DNA of 64,000 nt from Fimbriimonas ginsengisoli Gsoil 348 (GTDB taxonomy: Bacteria > Armatimonadota > Fimbriimonadia > Fimbriimonadales > Fimbriimonadaceae). The notes beneath the pieces are model-generated. The model was not told the DNA's origin. It was given only the letters and a program-made list of their open reading frames with translations, and ran no database searches. Location of the stretch: the NCBI RefSeq assembly GCF_000724625.1, contig NZ_CP007139.1:2728001-2792000 (forward strand). The letters run 5' to 3'. This document shows, one piece after another, positions 28,921-37,517 of this stretch. Both the position numbers and the translations under genes were made by a program. How positions within the stretch are numbered: the stretch's first letter is position 1; each line of letters starts with the position of its first letter.

Positions 28921-28943
28921 TTGTACGGAAATATGCCGTACAA
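28921..28943. promoter_or_regulatory. Palindromic operator candidate before the antitoxin gene
   Basis: TTGTACGG (28921-28928) and CCGTACAA (28936-28943) form a perfect inverted repeat with a 7-base AT-rich spacer, 20 bases before the DUF1778 start. Antitoxins of this class bind palindromes in their own promoter, so autorepression is the likely role; this is inferred from position and symmetry. Confidence 0.6.
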
Positions 28944-28963
28944 TATGTGAAAGGTTAAATGCG

Positions 28964-29272
28964 ATGAGATCTTCGGCTCAAACCATTCAGGAAGCAAAAG
29001 CGTCGCCGTCGGCGCGCCTGGACCTGCGCATCACTCCTGATATTAAAAGGATCGTTGAACAAGCTGCGCGGTTGAGAGGGGTTTCAGTCTCGGCGTATGT
29101 TACGGCGGTTTTGTCAGCAGTTTCTCGAGAAGAAGTCGAACGGTCGATGCTTACCTCCATGTCGGACCGGGACCGCGACGTTTTCTTGGCCGCTCTCGAT
29201 AATCCGCCGGCCCCAAATAAGGCCCTATTGAGGGCGGCTTCACGGTATCGAGAGGAAGTTTCCAATCCTTAG
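28964..29272 (+). CDS. DUF1778 (TacA-like) antitoxin
   Basis: 102 residues. A short Ala/Ser-rich head precedes the ribbon-helix-helix DNA-binding part (ARLDLRITPDIKRIVEQAARLRGVSVSAYVTAVL), and the C-terminal part (FLAALDNPPAPNKALLRAASRY) has the FxxxLDxPPxPN signature by which TacA-like antitoxins cover the GNAT toxin active site. The ribosome site AAAGG precedes the ATG. It is encoded just before, and slightly overlapping, a GNAT toxin frame. A perfect palindrome upstream is the likely operator. Together this is a DUF1778/GNAT (TacAT-type) toxin-antitoxin module. Confidence 0.92.
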   Translation: MRSSAQTIQEAKASPSARLDLRITPDIKRIVEQAARLRGVSVSAYVTAVLSAVSREEVERSMLTSMSDRDRDVFLAALDNPPAPNKALLRAASRYREEVSNP

Positions 29273-29759
29273 GTTCGAAACGCTCAGCGACCGGCACGAT
29301 CGATCTCGCTTTACAAGCGGCCAAGCGGACCTCGATGAATATCTAGCCCGATTTGCCAAACAAAACGAAAAACGAAGCTACTCTCGAACATTCGTTATGG
29401 TTGAGGGGGATGATCCTCGAGTCATCGGCTACTACACCCTTTCGGCAGGAGGCGTGATCTTCGAGAACCTGCCCGACGAAGTTAGACGCAAGCTTCCACG
29501 GTATCCAATGCCGGTCGCCCATCTGGGAAGGATGGCAGTGGACAAAGATTTCCAAGGGAGGGGCTACGGGGCCTTGCTCTTGCTTGACGCTTTGAAACGT
29601 GCGTTAGCGGTTTCGGCGGATATGGCGATCGCCGGCGTCGAAGTTCGGGCAAAAAGCCCGTCGGTCAAGGCGTTTTATGCGCGCTATGGATTTATCGAGC
29701 TCCTCGACGACCATCTCCACATGTACTTGCCGATCGATACCATCCGCGCTCTTTCTTAG
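29265..29759 (+). CDS. GNAT-family toxin (TacT-like), start codon unclear
   Basis: About 165 residues. The TacT pattern is complete: RFETLSDRHDRSRFTSGQADLDEYL, then GYYTLSAG, HLGRMAVDKDFQGRGYGALLL with the acetyl-CoA loop QGRGYG, and the terminal VKAFYARYGF. Such toxins acetylate aminoacyl-tRNA and stop translation. The homologous region begins around 29268, but the frame, open from 29232, has no ATG, GTG or TTG before the ATG at 29397, which would delete about 45 conserved residues. Use of ATC at 29265, or a +1 shift at CCT-TAG-G at the end of the antitoxin, are the options. The coordinate 29265 is therefore provisional. Confidence 0.8.
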   Translation: MLRFETLSDRHDRSRFTSGQADLDEYLARFAKQNEKRSYSRTFVMVEGDDPRVIGYYTLSAGGVIFENLPDEVRRKLPRYPMPVAHLGRMAVDKDFQGRGYGALLLLDALKRALAVSADMAIAGVEVRAKSPSVKAFYARYGFIELLDDHLHMYLPIDTIRALS

Positions 29760-30817
29760 TCTCGGCGAAACGACTGGGCTAACGCCGTGTCCCAACTTTT
29801 CAAAGCCGGCTTGGCTTTGCCGTCGGCAGTTTGCAATCCCGTAAGAGACCAAATCCGGCCGATATCGTCTGCCGGAGGCGGGAGTCGTTTGCATAGCGCC
29901 TCGAAGTCCGTCGTCGCAAAGTTAACGACAAACGAATACTTGTCGCGGGCGGCAATGCCAAGAACCCGCTCGACGAAAAGCTTCTGCTCCTCTTCCGATC
30001 CGTGGAGGGTGAGGCCGAACGATTTGAGCTTGACGTCGGCCGAGGTCATCCCCGACTCCGAGATCGCGATCGGTTTCTTAAACTGCCGCGCAAAGTCGAG
30101 ATAATTGGACGGAAACGGGCGAGGGATCTGGTTCGCCATATGTGGATACAGACTCATGGCGAAAATGTCTTCAAACGGCAACATCTCCTTGACCTGTCCG
30201 ATCTGATCGCTCTCTTTCGCTTCGGCCGCGTTCTTCAGGAAGTGATTGACCTCCACGGTAAAGAAGATCGGTAGGTCCGGATTCTTTGCCTTCACCGCCC
30301 GATAGGTAGCTTGGTGAAGCCTCTTCCACTGCTCCCACTTAGCCGGGTTCTTCGAAAGGAGAACGTTCGACTCGATGCCAATCGCCAGGTAATCCGGCTT
30401 CATCGCCGCCACCGACCGAAGGGCAAAATTCGTAAACGCTCCGACAACGTCGGGATCGTCCAGCGCTTTTCCCATCCATTTGGACGAGAGAGGTTGATTG
30501 TCTTTTTCTCCCCAATTCGGCGCCAGCGCCGCCCGGCTTTGATCGAGAGGCGAGATCGAGAGAAACAGCTTCTTGCCGGCCGGCGGCCGGTAGGCGAGGT
30601 TCTTGTCGACGTCCGCCGAGTACTTGCCACCCGACAGAGAAGCGTCCCAAGGAATCCCGCCGATGAACATCACGGAAATCAAATCGCCGTGAGCGTTCGC
30701 AAAGTTGACCGACTTCGCCACCCCCTCGGCCGTCAGATCGGCCGGCCACTGCGTAAATCCCATGTGGAACGGGCGGGTGGTGGCAAGACTTCCGGCCAAC
30801 AGCATTGAGAGGAGCAC
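29756..30817 (-). CDS. Secreted TIM-barrel glycoside hydrolase, clan GH-A-like
   Basis: 353 residues from GTG 30817 (ATG 30805 is an alternative four codons later). A short hydrophobic leader (MLLSMLLAGSLATT) suggests export. A barrel pattern is visible, with an acid-base candidate Glu149 in IGIESN after one strand and a nucleophile candidate Glu254 in ISESGM after a late strand, the arrangement of clan GH-A (GH5, GH53 and others). The length and the WGEKDNQPLSSKW region remind of GH53 endo-galactanases, but I cannot fix the family. It overlaps the convergent GNAT toxin by 4 bases and follows the ClC gene by 35 bases on the same strand. Confidence 0.7.
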   Translation of the reverse strand: MLLSMLLAGSLATTRPFHMGFTQWPADLTAEGVAKSVNFANAHGDLISVMFIGGIPWDASLSGGKYSADVDKNLAYRPPAGKKLFLSISPLDQSRAALAPNWGEKDNQPLSSKWMGKALDDPDVVGAFTNFALRSVAAMKPDYLAIGIESNVLLSKNPAKWEQWKRLHQATYRAVKAKNPDLPIFFTVEVNHFLKNAAEAKESDQIGQVKEMLPFEDIFAMSLYPHMANQIPRPFPSNYLDFARQFKKPIAISESGMTSADVKLKSFGLTLHGSEEEQKLFVERVLGIAARDKYSFVVNFATTDFEALCKRLPPPADDIGRIWSLTGLQTADGKAKPALKSWDTALAQSFRRD

Positions 30818-30852
30818 AGTCTCGTGACGGTTCGTCAGGCTGCCGCGTTGCG

Positions 30853-32433
30853 CTAGTCCGGCGCACGGGCCGCTTCGTGGATCTCCAGACTCAACTCCGG
30901 CCTATCTCCCTGAATCATGATGGTGAGCATGTCGCCCGCCATCAGCAGAGTGCTTCCTCCAGGAACGATGTGTGTCGATCCCCTTTCGAGGGTGACGACG
31001 ATCGCTCCCACCGGAAGGCCGAGGCGGCTGATCCGCCGTCCGTCCATGCCGGAGTGCGGTTCCACGAGCAACTCGACGAGGATCGGCTCCTCTTCCGGAT
31101 GTACCTCCGCTCCGCTTAGCCTGAGGTCTCGCTCCATGAGTGCCTCGTAGATCGGCTCGTCGCGGAGGGCTTGAGCAACGAGCGATGCCGCAAAGGCGCT
31201 TATTAGTAGCGCGTAAAGCAGCCCGTATTCGGCGGTCATTTCCACGATCAGGACCACCCCGGTTAGGGGCGCCCGGACGGAGGCCGAAAGCATCGCTGCC
31301 ATACCAACCGTAGCGAATCCACCGGCTGAAAACGGAACGGAGGGCCACAAAGCATGCGCCCCGATACCGAAGGCGTACCCAAGAAACGCGCCCATCACGA
31401 GGATCGGCGCGAAGATCCCTCCCGGCAGCCCGGTGGCGTACGAGATAGCGGTCAACAGAAGCTTTGCGAGGAACAAAGCCAGAATTGCACTGATCGTGAT
31501 CCCCTGATACTCGCCTGCGAGCAGCCGCTCCGCGACCTGGTGCCCGCCTCCGGCAACCTTTGGAAGGTAGACCAGCGCTAGCGCCGCGAGAGCCCCTGCA
31601 ACGGCGCCCACGACGGCAACCGGTAATTTCCTCACTCGCCGAATCTCCAGCCCGGCGATTAACACACGATTGAACAGAACCCCGCCTACTCCCGCCAGCA
31701 AGCCCAAGCACGCCGTAAGCGGCAGCACCGATAGGGGAGCCCCGCCAGGAGAGGGAAGCACAAACGAAGGTCGTTCCCCAACTAGGTATCGAGTGACCGC
31801 TACCGCCGACACCGACGCGATTAGCGCAGAACCGTAAGTGAGGGCCGACATTTCGCGCTTCAGCTCCTCCATGACGAAGAGAAATCCCGCCAGCGGTGCA
31901 TTGAACGCGGACGCTAGGCCAGCCCCCGCGCCTGCGGCGACGAGAGCGCTCCTCGCTCGTCTCGGAACCCGCATCTTGTCCCCGAATAGCTTGCCGACGG
32001 CGGCGCCCATCTGGATCGTCGGCCCTTCGCGTCCGAGCGACATCCCTGTGGCAAGCGCGCCGAGGCCACCGAGGAACTTCGCGACGAGCAATCGCACCGG
32101 ACGGATGACTCTAAGATGCAGAAGCGCCGATTTAATGTGGGGAATGCCACTCCCTCCAGAGTCCGGGGCGAAGCGGCCGATCATCAGGGCGATTCCGGCC
32201 GAAAAGAGGGCGGCCCCTGCTACCCACAGGAAGATTCCTGCCGAACCGTGAAGAGCAGACCAGGCCGCCGCTCGATGCGACCAAGCTTCCACGAGGCGAA
32301 CGGAGAATTGGTAGCAGACTCCGATCAGCCCGGCTATAAAACCGACCGCCGCTGAATGGAGGAGGTTGATTCGAAGCAAACCGCGGTGAAGTGAGTGACG
32401 AACCTTCTCCCGTTCGGCGCGAGCGCTAGACAT
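30853..32433 (-). CDS. ClC-family chloride channel/transporter with C-terminal TrkA-C domain
   Basis: 526 residues with the ClC membrane domain (to about residue 425). The selectivity motifs GSGIP and GREGPT are present, the latter with the gating Glu, and GLPGGIFAPIL and the later helices follow. The C-terminus (about 445-520, LGLPVGAIVVTLERGSTHIVPGG) is a TrkA-C/RCK-C ligand-binding domain, a known fusion in bacterial ClC proteins. The family exchanges Cl- for H+ or conducts Cl- or fluoride; the GREGP loop fits the Cl- type. It is an inner-membrane protein. It may share a transcript with the hydrolase gene downstream. Confidence 0.92.
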   Translation of the reverse strand: MSSARAEREKVRHSLHRGLLRINLLHSAAVGFIAGLIGVCYQFSVRLVEAWSHRAAAWSALHGSAGIFLWVAGAALFSAGIALMIGRFAPDSGGSGIPHIKSALLHLRVIRPVRLLVAKFLGGLGALATGMSLGREGPTIQMGAAVGKLFGDKMRVPRRARSALVAAGAGAGLASAFNAPLAGFLFVMEELKREMSALTYGSALIASVSAVAVTRYLVGERPSFVLPSPGGAPLSVLPLTACLGLLAGVGGVLFNRVLIAGLEIRRVRKLPVAVVGAVAGALAALALVYLPKVAGGGHQVAERLLAGEYQGITISAILALFLAKLLLTAISYATGLPGGIFAPILVMGAFLGYAFGIGAHALWPSVPFSAGGFATVGMAAMLSASVRAPLTGVVLIVEMTAEYGLLYALLISAFAASLVAQALRDEPIYEALMERDLRLSGAEVHPEEEPILVELLVEPHSGMDGRRISRLGLPVGAIVVTLERGSTHIVPGGSTLLMAGDMLTIMIQGDRPELSLEIHEAARAPD

Positions 32434-32567
32434 AGATCGGCGGCGAAGCCCCGTGAGTTTACCGGGGAGAGCTACCCGCGATTTTTCCGTCCGTGACCTC
32501 TTCCCACCTGTAAGCTAAGCGGCACTTCAAAATAAGGTGGCCGCTTAATTAGGCAGGAACATCTCCC

Positions 32568-33005
32568 TTGACCTCCGATCCTTCCACCGTAATCCGCCCT
32601 TCGGAGTGCCGTGACTCCGCGCCAGTCTGGCGGCTGCTGCAGGATTTTGCCACTTCGTATACTCCGAACCAAGCTCTTTTTGAATCCGACTTCCCAGCCC
32701 TAATTTCCCGTACCGGGACGGCTTTCGTGGTGGCCGAGCAAAGTGAAGTCGTCGTGGGTTACCTGCTCGCACACGCGCTTCCCACGCTTTTCGCTGGCGG
32801 ACCGATCCTGGAGATCGTCGAGCTAGTCGTCGACCCGGAAAAGCGTGGGGAAGGTGTAGGCCGTGCCCTTGTCGAGCACGCACTGACCGAGGCCTGGTCG
32901 AACGGTTGCGTGGAGGTGGTGGCGCCGACCCGCCGTGCGGCAGCTTTTTACGAGCACTTAGGGTTCGAGCCGACGGCTACGTACTTCAAGCGAAAGCGTC
33001 CCTGA
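32568..33005 (+). CDS. GNAT N-acetyltransferase
   Basis: 145 residues starting at TTG 32568, supported by AGGAAC upstream; no ATG is available. The GNAT core is clear: VVAEQSEVVVGYLLAH, then ILEIVELVVDPEKRGEGVGRALVEHAL with the acetyl-CoA loop RGEGVG, and AAAFYEHLGF. The acceptor is unknown. It is divergent from the ClC gene and converges with the reductase gene 8 bases away. It is unrelated to the TacT-like toxin beyond the fold. Confidence 0.85.
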   Translation: MTSDPSTVIRPSECRDSAPVWRLLQDFATSYTPNQALFESDFPALISRTGTAFVVAEQSEVVVGYLLAHALPTLFAGGPILEIVELVVDPEKRGEGVGRALVEHALTEAWSNGCVEVVAPTRRAAAFYEHLGFEPTATYFKRKRP

Positions 33006-33013
33006 ACCAGGAT

Positions 33014-33550
33014 CTACTCGAACGATTCGTCGTCTGGCGGCATGACGTGATAGTTGAGTTGCACGAGGCCGCCTTCGAAGACCTGGGTGTCCTTGAGGAG
33101 CAGCATCGTTTGTTGGAAGCCGCCCGGGAAGAGGCGCACGCCAGTGCCCAGAAGGATCGGGTGCATGGAAACGGTGATCTCGTCCAGCAAGCCCTGCTTC
33201 AAAAAGGACCGAACGAGTTCGCCCCCGCCTACGAGCCAAACTCGGTTGCACTTCTCCTCGGCCAGGTATTCGATGAGGCCCGGAAGATCCTTACAGTACA
33301 GTTCCGTCTCGGGAGTATCCACCTCGACGTCGCACGAGCGGCTTACGACGATCGTGCGGGTGTCTTCATACGGCCACTCGGGGAACGAGCGGATCACTTC
33401 GTAGGTGCCCCGTCCCATGATGAGCGTATCGACGCCGGCATAAAAGTCGGAGAACCCATAGTCCGCGTCGGTAAACAACCAGGAGAGGTCGTCGTCCGGC
33501 CCCGCGATGTAGCCGTCGAGGCTGGCGGCGATAAACAAAATGATCGTCAC
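33014..33550 (-). CDS. RibD C-terminal/DHFR-fold reductase
   Basis: 178 residues from GTG 33550; the ORF continues to a TTG at 33607, but the conserved strand TIILFIAASLDGYIAG begins here and AGAGGT lies upstream. The DHFR-like pattern continues with TLIMGRGTYEVI, RTIVVSR, a GLIEYLAEEKCNRVWLVGGGELVRSFL segment and a final HPILLGTGVRLF. These stand-alone YyaP/YwjB-type proteins are presumed NADPH-dependent reductases, and substrates are mostly unknown. It is divergent from map with 78 bases between the starts. Confidence 0.85.
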   Translation of the reverse strand: MTIILFIAASLDGYIAGPDDDLSWLFTDADYGFSDFYAGVDTLIMGRGTYEVIRSFPEWPYEDTRTIVVSRSCDVEVDTPETELYCKDLPGLIEYLAEEKCNRVWLVGGGELVRSFLKQGLLDEITVSMHPILLGTGVRLFPGGFQQTMLLLKDTQVFEGGLVQLNYHVMPPDDESFE

Positions 33551-33628
33551 CACGTGAAGGTACCTCTGCGGAGGCGCATGGACGTTCCTGACTCTTTCGG
33601 AAGGCAATTTCTGCCACCATTGCGAACC

Positions 33629-34399
33629 ATGACACTGAAGACACCGGGCGAGATCGACGCCATGGCGGAAGCGGGCCGCGCCGCCGCCAAGACCCTCCGC
33701 GCCATGCGCGAGGCGATCGTTCCCGGCAAAACGACCACCCTGGACCTGGAGGAGGTCGCTAGAGAGTCGCTCCGATCCCTGGGCGCGAAACCAGCCCTAC
33801 TCGGCTACAAACCGGCCTTCAGCGAAGCGACGTACCAACACGCGACCTGCATTTCGATCAATGAACAGGTGATCCACGGAGTGCCCGGACCCCGTGTGCT
33901 GCGCAACGGCGACGTCGTATCGCTGGATCTGGTCGCGGACGTGGACGGATGGCTCGCGGACACCACAATCACCGTTCCCGTGGGCGAAGTCTCGACCAAA
34001 GCCCAGCGCTTAATCGAGGTTACTCGGGCCGCCCTCGTGCGCGCAGTGGAAGTAATTCGCCCCGGCCTACGGCTCGGCGACCTTGGCAACACCATTCAGA
34101 AGATCGTCGAACGGAACGGCTTTTCCGTAATCCGAGAGCTCGCCGGACATGGAGTCGGACGAACGGTGCATGAAGAAGGCCTGGACGTCTTCAACTTCGG
34201 ACGCCCCGGAACCGGTCTCACCCTGCGCCCGGGAATGACCTTCGCCGTGGAACCCATGGTCTCTGTCGGAAAAGCTGCCGTCGAGCATCGCCTGGGGGAC
34301 CCTTGGACAATCTACACAAAAGACAAATCCTTAGCCGCCCACTGGGAGCACACTGTCGCCGTCACCGAAGATGGCTGCCGAGTACTGACCCGCGAGTAG
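33629..34399 (+). CDS. map: Type I methionine aminopeptidase
   Basis: 256 residues from the ATG at 33629; the frame runs far upstream without protein features. All five metal ligands of the pita-bread fold are visible: two Asp in LDLVADVDGWLADTT, His in GHGVGRTVHEE, Glu in EPMVSVG and Glu in WEHTVAV, plus the substrate His of HATCISINEQVIHG. It removes the initiator methionine co-translationally in the cytoplasm. It lacks the N-terminal SH3-binding extension of actinobacterial types. It is not in the usual ribosomal or secY-adk context, so it may be a second, accessory copy. Confidence 0.94.
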   Translation: MTLKTPGEIDAMAEAGRAAAKTLRAMREAIVPGKTTTLDLEEVARESLRSLGAKPALLGYKPAFSEATYQHATCISINEQVIHGVPGPRVLRNGDVVSLDLVADVDGWLADTTITVPVGEVSTKAQRLIEVTRAALVRAVEVIRPGLRLGDLGNTIQKIVERNGFSVIRELAGHGVGRTVHEEGLDVFNFGRPGTGLTLRPGMTFAVEPMVSVGKAAVEHRLGDPWTIYTKDKSLAAHWEHTVAVTEDGCRVLTRE

Positions 34400-34413
34400 G
34401 CGCCAAGCGGTGG

Positions 34414-34432
34414 CACGGGCGGCTCGCCCGAG
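34414..34432. repeat. REP-like element, single-hairpin derivative, copy B
   Basis: The sequence pairs the left arm of hairpin 1 (CACGGGCG) with the right arm of hairpin 2 (CGCCCGAG), followed by TAAAAAGCC exactly as in copy A at 6944. It therefore looks like copy A with the middle deleted by recombination between the repeated arms. It starts 15 bases after the map stop codon. Confidence 0.8.
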
Positions 34433-34658
34433 TAAAAAGCCTCCCGTCCACCCAAGGCCTTCCCCTGCATGCACTCGGTGAGACGGTAGAATTCATGTAG
34501 ACGCACGTCAACATACGCAGGCGATCATTGCCGAGTAAATAGTATTTAAAACTTCAAACACGGATTACCCGTGTTAGTGATAAATAAGCTTCATTGATAA
34601 CCCATATCATATATTCGACGTAGCGAGCCGACCCAAGTCGGCCGCCTCGAGGAGATCA

Positions 34659-36008
34659 ATGAAGCTTGTCTCTCTACTTTTTGCCAGCCTTGTCCTGACC
34701 ACCGGAGCCGTCGCTCAAACGACCGTCTCCAGCTCAGGGACGAACGACGCCCTTGGCGCTTCGATCGCCAAGATGAGCTCCTCGCTCATTCGAATCGCCT
34801 ACCTGGACGGGAGTTCCAGCGATGGAACGGGGACCGCCATCCACATTCGCGACTACAACGCGAGCATGACTTACCAGGGTGAGACGACGATTACCGCCGT
34901 CTCCGGAGTTACCTCGCCACGGTTTAGCATTCCGAGGTTGAGCCGAGATGGTCGAGGGGTTGTGTGGTACTCGAGCATTAACGCGACGGGTACCAATACG
35001 ACCACAGTTGCTTTTGCAGAACTGAAGTCGACGGCCTATTCAGGCACCGAGACGCAGCCAACGGTGTACCTAACCTATAACTACGGCGCGAACGGCGGCG
35101 ATGGAGTGATTGATTCGACGATGGCTCTCGCTCGGTCGACGGCTATCAGCAGCACCGCCCGCCTTCGGCCCCCGGCCATTTCGAACAAGACGTTCGGCAG
35201 CAACACCTACTTCGTCATCGTTTGGCCCGACCTGCACGATGACAGCCAAGACCCAGGTTGCGGTGGCAGGCCGAACGCCACCGTGCTATTCCCTCTGATG
35301 CAGGCTATCGCCAACTCAAGTGGCTACAACTACATCCATCACGTGTCAAACAGCGACCAATATAGTTCGCCCGCGATCAACTCGACTGCCGACAAAATCG
35401 CGTACGTCAGCGGAAGTCAGGTGTACGAATCCGGATTTACCGCATCAGGCTCCGGAACGCCATCCATGAGCGGAACGACGTACGTGGTAAGTCACAACTA
35501 CAGTAACTCGGGTGTGGGCGGCAATGGAACCAGCTCCGAACCGCAGATCGACGGTTCCGGTGACCACGTGGTCTTTACAACGACCTCAACCGACCTTAGA
35601 GCCAGCGACACCAACAACATGCAGGACGTGTATCTTTGGTCCTCTGGCACGTTGAGCCTTCCCTACTCCGACCCCGGAGAATATGCCTCATCGGCCGCCA
35701 GCAGTCCCAACATTTCTGCCGACGGAGGCTATGTGAGCTTCCTATGCACAAACCATAACCTCCTCTCCTCTACGGTCAACTACGGAATCAACATCGGTCC
35801 GCACGCTTATCGGTGGAAGGTCGCCGATAGCAGCCTAATCCTTTGCAGCCGGATCACGACCTTGGACGTGAACGGAAAAATACAGGCTCGTTCGGCGGCG
35901 GCTCCGGCCGTGTCCGACGACGGGTTCTTTGTCTTCGATTCGGTGGAAACCGACATTGCCTCCGGGGATCGTGCTAGTTACCGCGACGTGATCGAGCGCC
36001 ACAGCTAG
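34659..36008 (+). CDS. Secreted beta-propeller (PD40/TolB-like) protein
   Basis: 449 residues with a signal peptide (MKLVSLLFASLVL, cleavage near VAQTT). The rest is rich in Ser, Thr and Asn and built from repeats with a core such as ISADGGYVSFLC, INSTADKIAYVSG, IDGSGDHVVFTTTST and VSDDGFFVFDS, the pattern of PD40/TolB-like propeller blades. No catalytic motif is visible. It is likely a surface or secreted binding protein of unknown ligand. The AT-rich 150 bases upstream presumably hold its promoter, and a hairpin plus T-run at 36103-36139 ends the transcript. Confidence 0.75.
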   Translation: MKLVSLLFASLVLTTGAVAQTTVSSSGTNDALGASIAKMSSSLIRIAYLDGSSSDGTGTAIHIRDYNASMTYQGETTITAVSGVTSPRFSIPRLSRDGRGVVWYSSINATGTNTTTVAFAELKSTAYSGTETQPTVYLTYNYGANGGDGVIDSTMALARSTAISSTARLRPPAISNKTFGSNTYFVIVWPDLHDDSQDPGCGGRPNATVLFPLMQAIANSSGYNYIHHVSNSDQYSSPAINSTADKIAYVSGSQVYESGFTASGSGTPSMSGTTYVVSHNYSNSGVGGNGTSSEPQIDGSGDHVVFTTTSTDLRASDTNNMQDVYLWSSGTLSLPYSDPGEYASSAASSPNISADGGYVSFLCTNHNLLSSTVNYGINIGPHAYRWKVADSSLILCSRITTLDVNGKIQARSAAAPAVSDDGFFVFDSVETDIASGDRASYRDVIERHS

Positions 36009-36102
36009 GACCTTTAGCGGCGGCTGGAACTTCCAGGTAGCCACCCCTGTCGAAGGTCCAAGCGAGCCTGGACAAGCCAGACCGCGTCACTCCAAACACT
36101 TG

Positions 36103-36139
36103 GCCTCCGTTGCCGGCATCGACGACGGAGGCTCTTTTT
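36103..36139 (+). terminator. Intrinsic terminator after the propeller gene
   Basis: GCCTCCGT (36103-36110) pairs with ACGGAGGC (36125-36132), with added inner pairs, and is followed by TCTTTTT. It lies between two convergent genes and ends the rightward one. Confidence 0.8.
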
Positions 36140-36144
36140 CGCCC

Positions 36145-37176
36145 CTACTTCACCGGCGACGGATTTCGGCTGAAGCCGTCTTGGTGCCAGTAAGGATAGG
36201 CCATCGGAGTGGCACTTGCTTCGTCGAGCTTCTTCACTTGGTCCCTGGTCAGATTCCAGCCGATCGCGCCGAGATTTTGGCGAAGCTGCTCTTCCGTGCG
36301 GGCGCCAACGATGACGGTGGCGACGGTCGGTCGCTGAAGCAGCCAGTTCAGCGCGATCTGCGCCACCGTTTTTCCCGTCTCCGCGGCGACCTCGTCGAGT
36401 GCATCGACCACTCGGTACAGATATTCCTCCGGTACCTGAGGGCCTCCTCCGGCGGTGACCGGATTGCGAAGCCGGCTGTTCTCCGGCAACGGCTGGTCCC
36501 GACGGATCTTGCCGGTAAGCCGTCCCCATCCAAGCGGACTCCAAACGACCGCGCCGACTCCCTGATCGAGCCCCAGCGGCATGAGTTCCCATTCATAATC
36601 TCGCCCGACGAGCGAGTAGTACGCCTGGTGCGCCACATAGCGTGAGAGGTTCAGCCGGTCGCTGGCGGCGAGCGACTTCATTAGATGCCAGCCGGAGAAG
36701 TTGGAGCAGCCGATGTATCGAATCTTGCCCGCGCGGACGAGGTCGTCGAGAGTGTTTAGGGTCTCCTCGACCGGAGTCACCGCATCGAAGGCGTGGAGCT
36801 GAAACAGGTCGATGTAGTCCGTGCCCAGCCGCCTCAGCGATCCTTCCACCGACTTGATGAGGTGAAAACGCGAAGACCCGACGTCGTTCGGGCCTGGCCC
36901 GAACGTGAAAGTCGCCTTGGTCGAAATCAAGACCTGATCGCGCCGCCCCTTGATCGCCTGCCCCAGAATCTCCTCCGCCAATCCACCCGAGTAAACGTCG
37001 GCCGAGTCGAACATATTCATCCCGGCTTCGAGGGCGATGTCGACCATGCGGGTGGCATCTTCCACATCGGAACTGCCAAACCCCTTGAAGAAATCCCCCT
37101 TGCCGCCAAACGTTCCAGTGCCGAAACTGAGAACCGGAACCTTAAAACCCGAACTCCCTAGCTGCCTATATTCCAC
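36145..37176 (-). CDS. Aldo/keto reductase
   Basis: 343 residues with the complete catalytic set: Asp and Tyr in FDSADVYSGG, Lys in ISTKATF and His in LFQLHAFD. The opening MEYRQLGSSGFKVPVLSFGTG and the IVGARTEEQLRQNLGA cofactor segment near the C-terminus fit the YdhF/IolS-like, NADP-dependent group (AKR family 11-13 type). It is a cytoplasmic oxidoreductase for aldehydes or keto sugars, with no defined substrate. It is followed upstream by a decayed peptidase gene, and nothing suggests a pathway. Confidence 0.9.
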   Translation of the reverse strand: MEYRQLGSSGFKVPVLSFGTGTFGGKGDFFKGFGSSDVEDATRMVDIALEAGMNMFDSADVYSGGLAEEILGQAIKGRRDQVLISTKATFTFGPGPNDVGSSRFHLIKSVEGSLRRLGTDYIDLFQLHAFDAVTPVEETLNTLDDLVRAGKIRYIGCSNFSGWHLMKSLAASDRLNLSRYVAHQAYYSLVGRDYEWELMPLGLDQGVGAVVWSPLGWGRLTGKIRRDQPLPENSRLRNPVTAGGGPQVPEEYLYRVVDALDEVAAETGKTVAQIALNWLLQRPTVATVIVGARTEEQLRQNLGAIGWNLTRDQVKKLDEASATPMAYPYWHQDGFSRNPSPVK

Positions 37177-37199
37177 CCGTAGAGGTTACTCTCCGGACT

Positions 37200-37517
37200 T
37201 TACTTTCCGTCCCCGACGAGGTGGCCGGGAGCAATGTGCGGAACCCGGTCGACCATATTCGCAAGCTCCCAGGCGACGACGGCAAACGGCTGTACTCCTG
37301 GTAGGTACTCCTCGAGCTTCATATGGTCAAGCATGTCGGTTTGGCTGTGGTGGGTGGAGGCAAAGTAGTCCGTAATGTCCTGCACGACGTCATACGCCTG
37401 CCATCCTCCTACCCCAAGGCTACTGCATCGAATCCTACGCTCAGGCGATTGTCCTTACCCACATCTTTGTCGGCCGAATCTCTTTTGGCAGGATCTAAAT
37501 GGGCAAGCTTTTTTGGA
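37200..37517 (-). pseudogene. Remnant of an M28-type metallopeptidase (C-terminal part, frameshifted)
   Basis: Reading leftward, one frame gives LAHLDPAKRDSADKDVGKDN and continues RLSVGFDAVALG to a stop. A second frame then takes over with GVGGWQAYDVVQDITDYF followed by ASTHHSQTDMLDHMKLEEYL and ends at the TAA at 37200-37202. Joined, these look like the continuous C-terminal 90-100 residues of an M28-family peptidase, with His of the HHSQTD motif as a likely metal ligand. The break is at a short G-run near 37412-37417. The N-terminal two thirds are missing, and the homology stops close to the palindromic repeat at 37545. I infer a gene inactivated by truncation and frameshift. Confidence 0.7.

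Noticed and set aside
32906-33628. Long 5' extension of the methionine aminopeptidase frame
   Set aside because: It runs through the acetyltransferase end and the antisense of the reductase; Map homology begins precisely at the ATG at 33629.
34557-34575. AACACGG/CCGTGTT inverted repeat upstream of the propeller gene
   Set aside because: Only seven pairs, 84 bases from the start codon, without supporting context; too weak to call a regulatory site.
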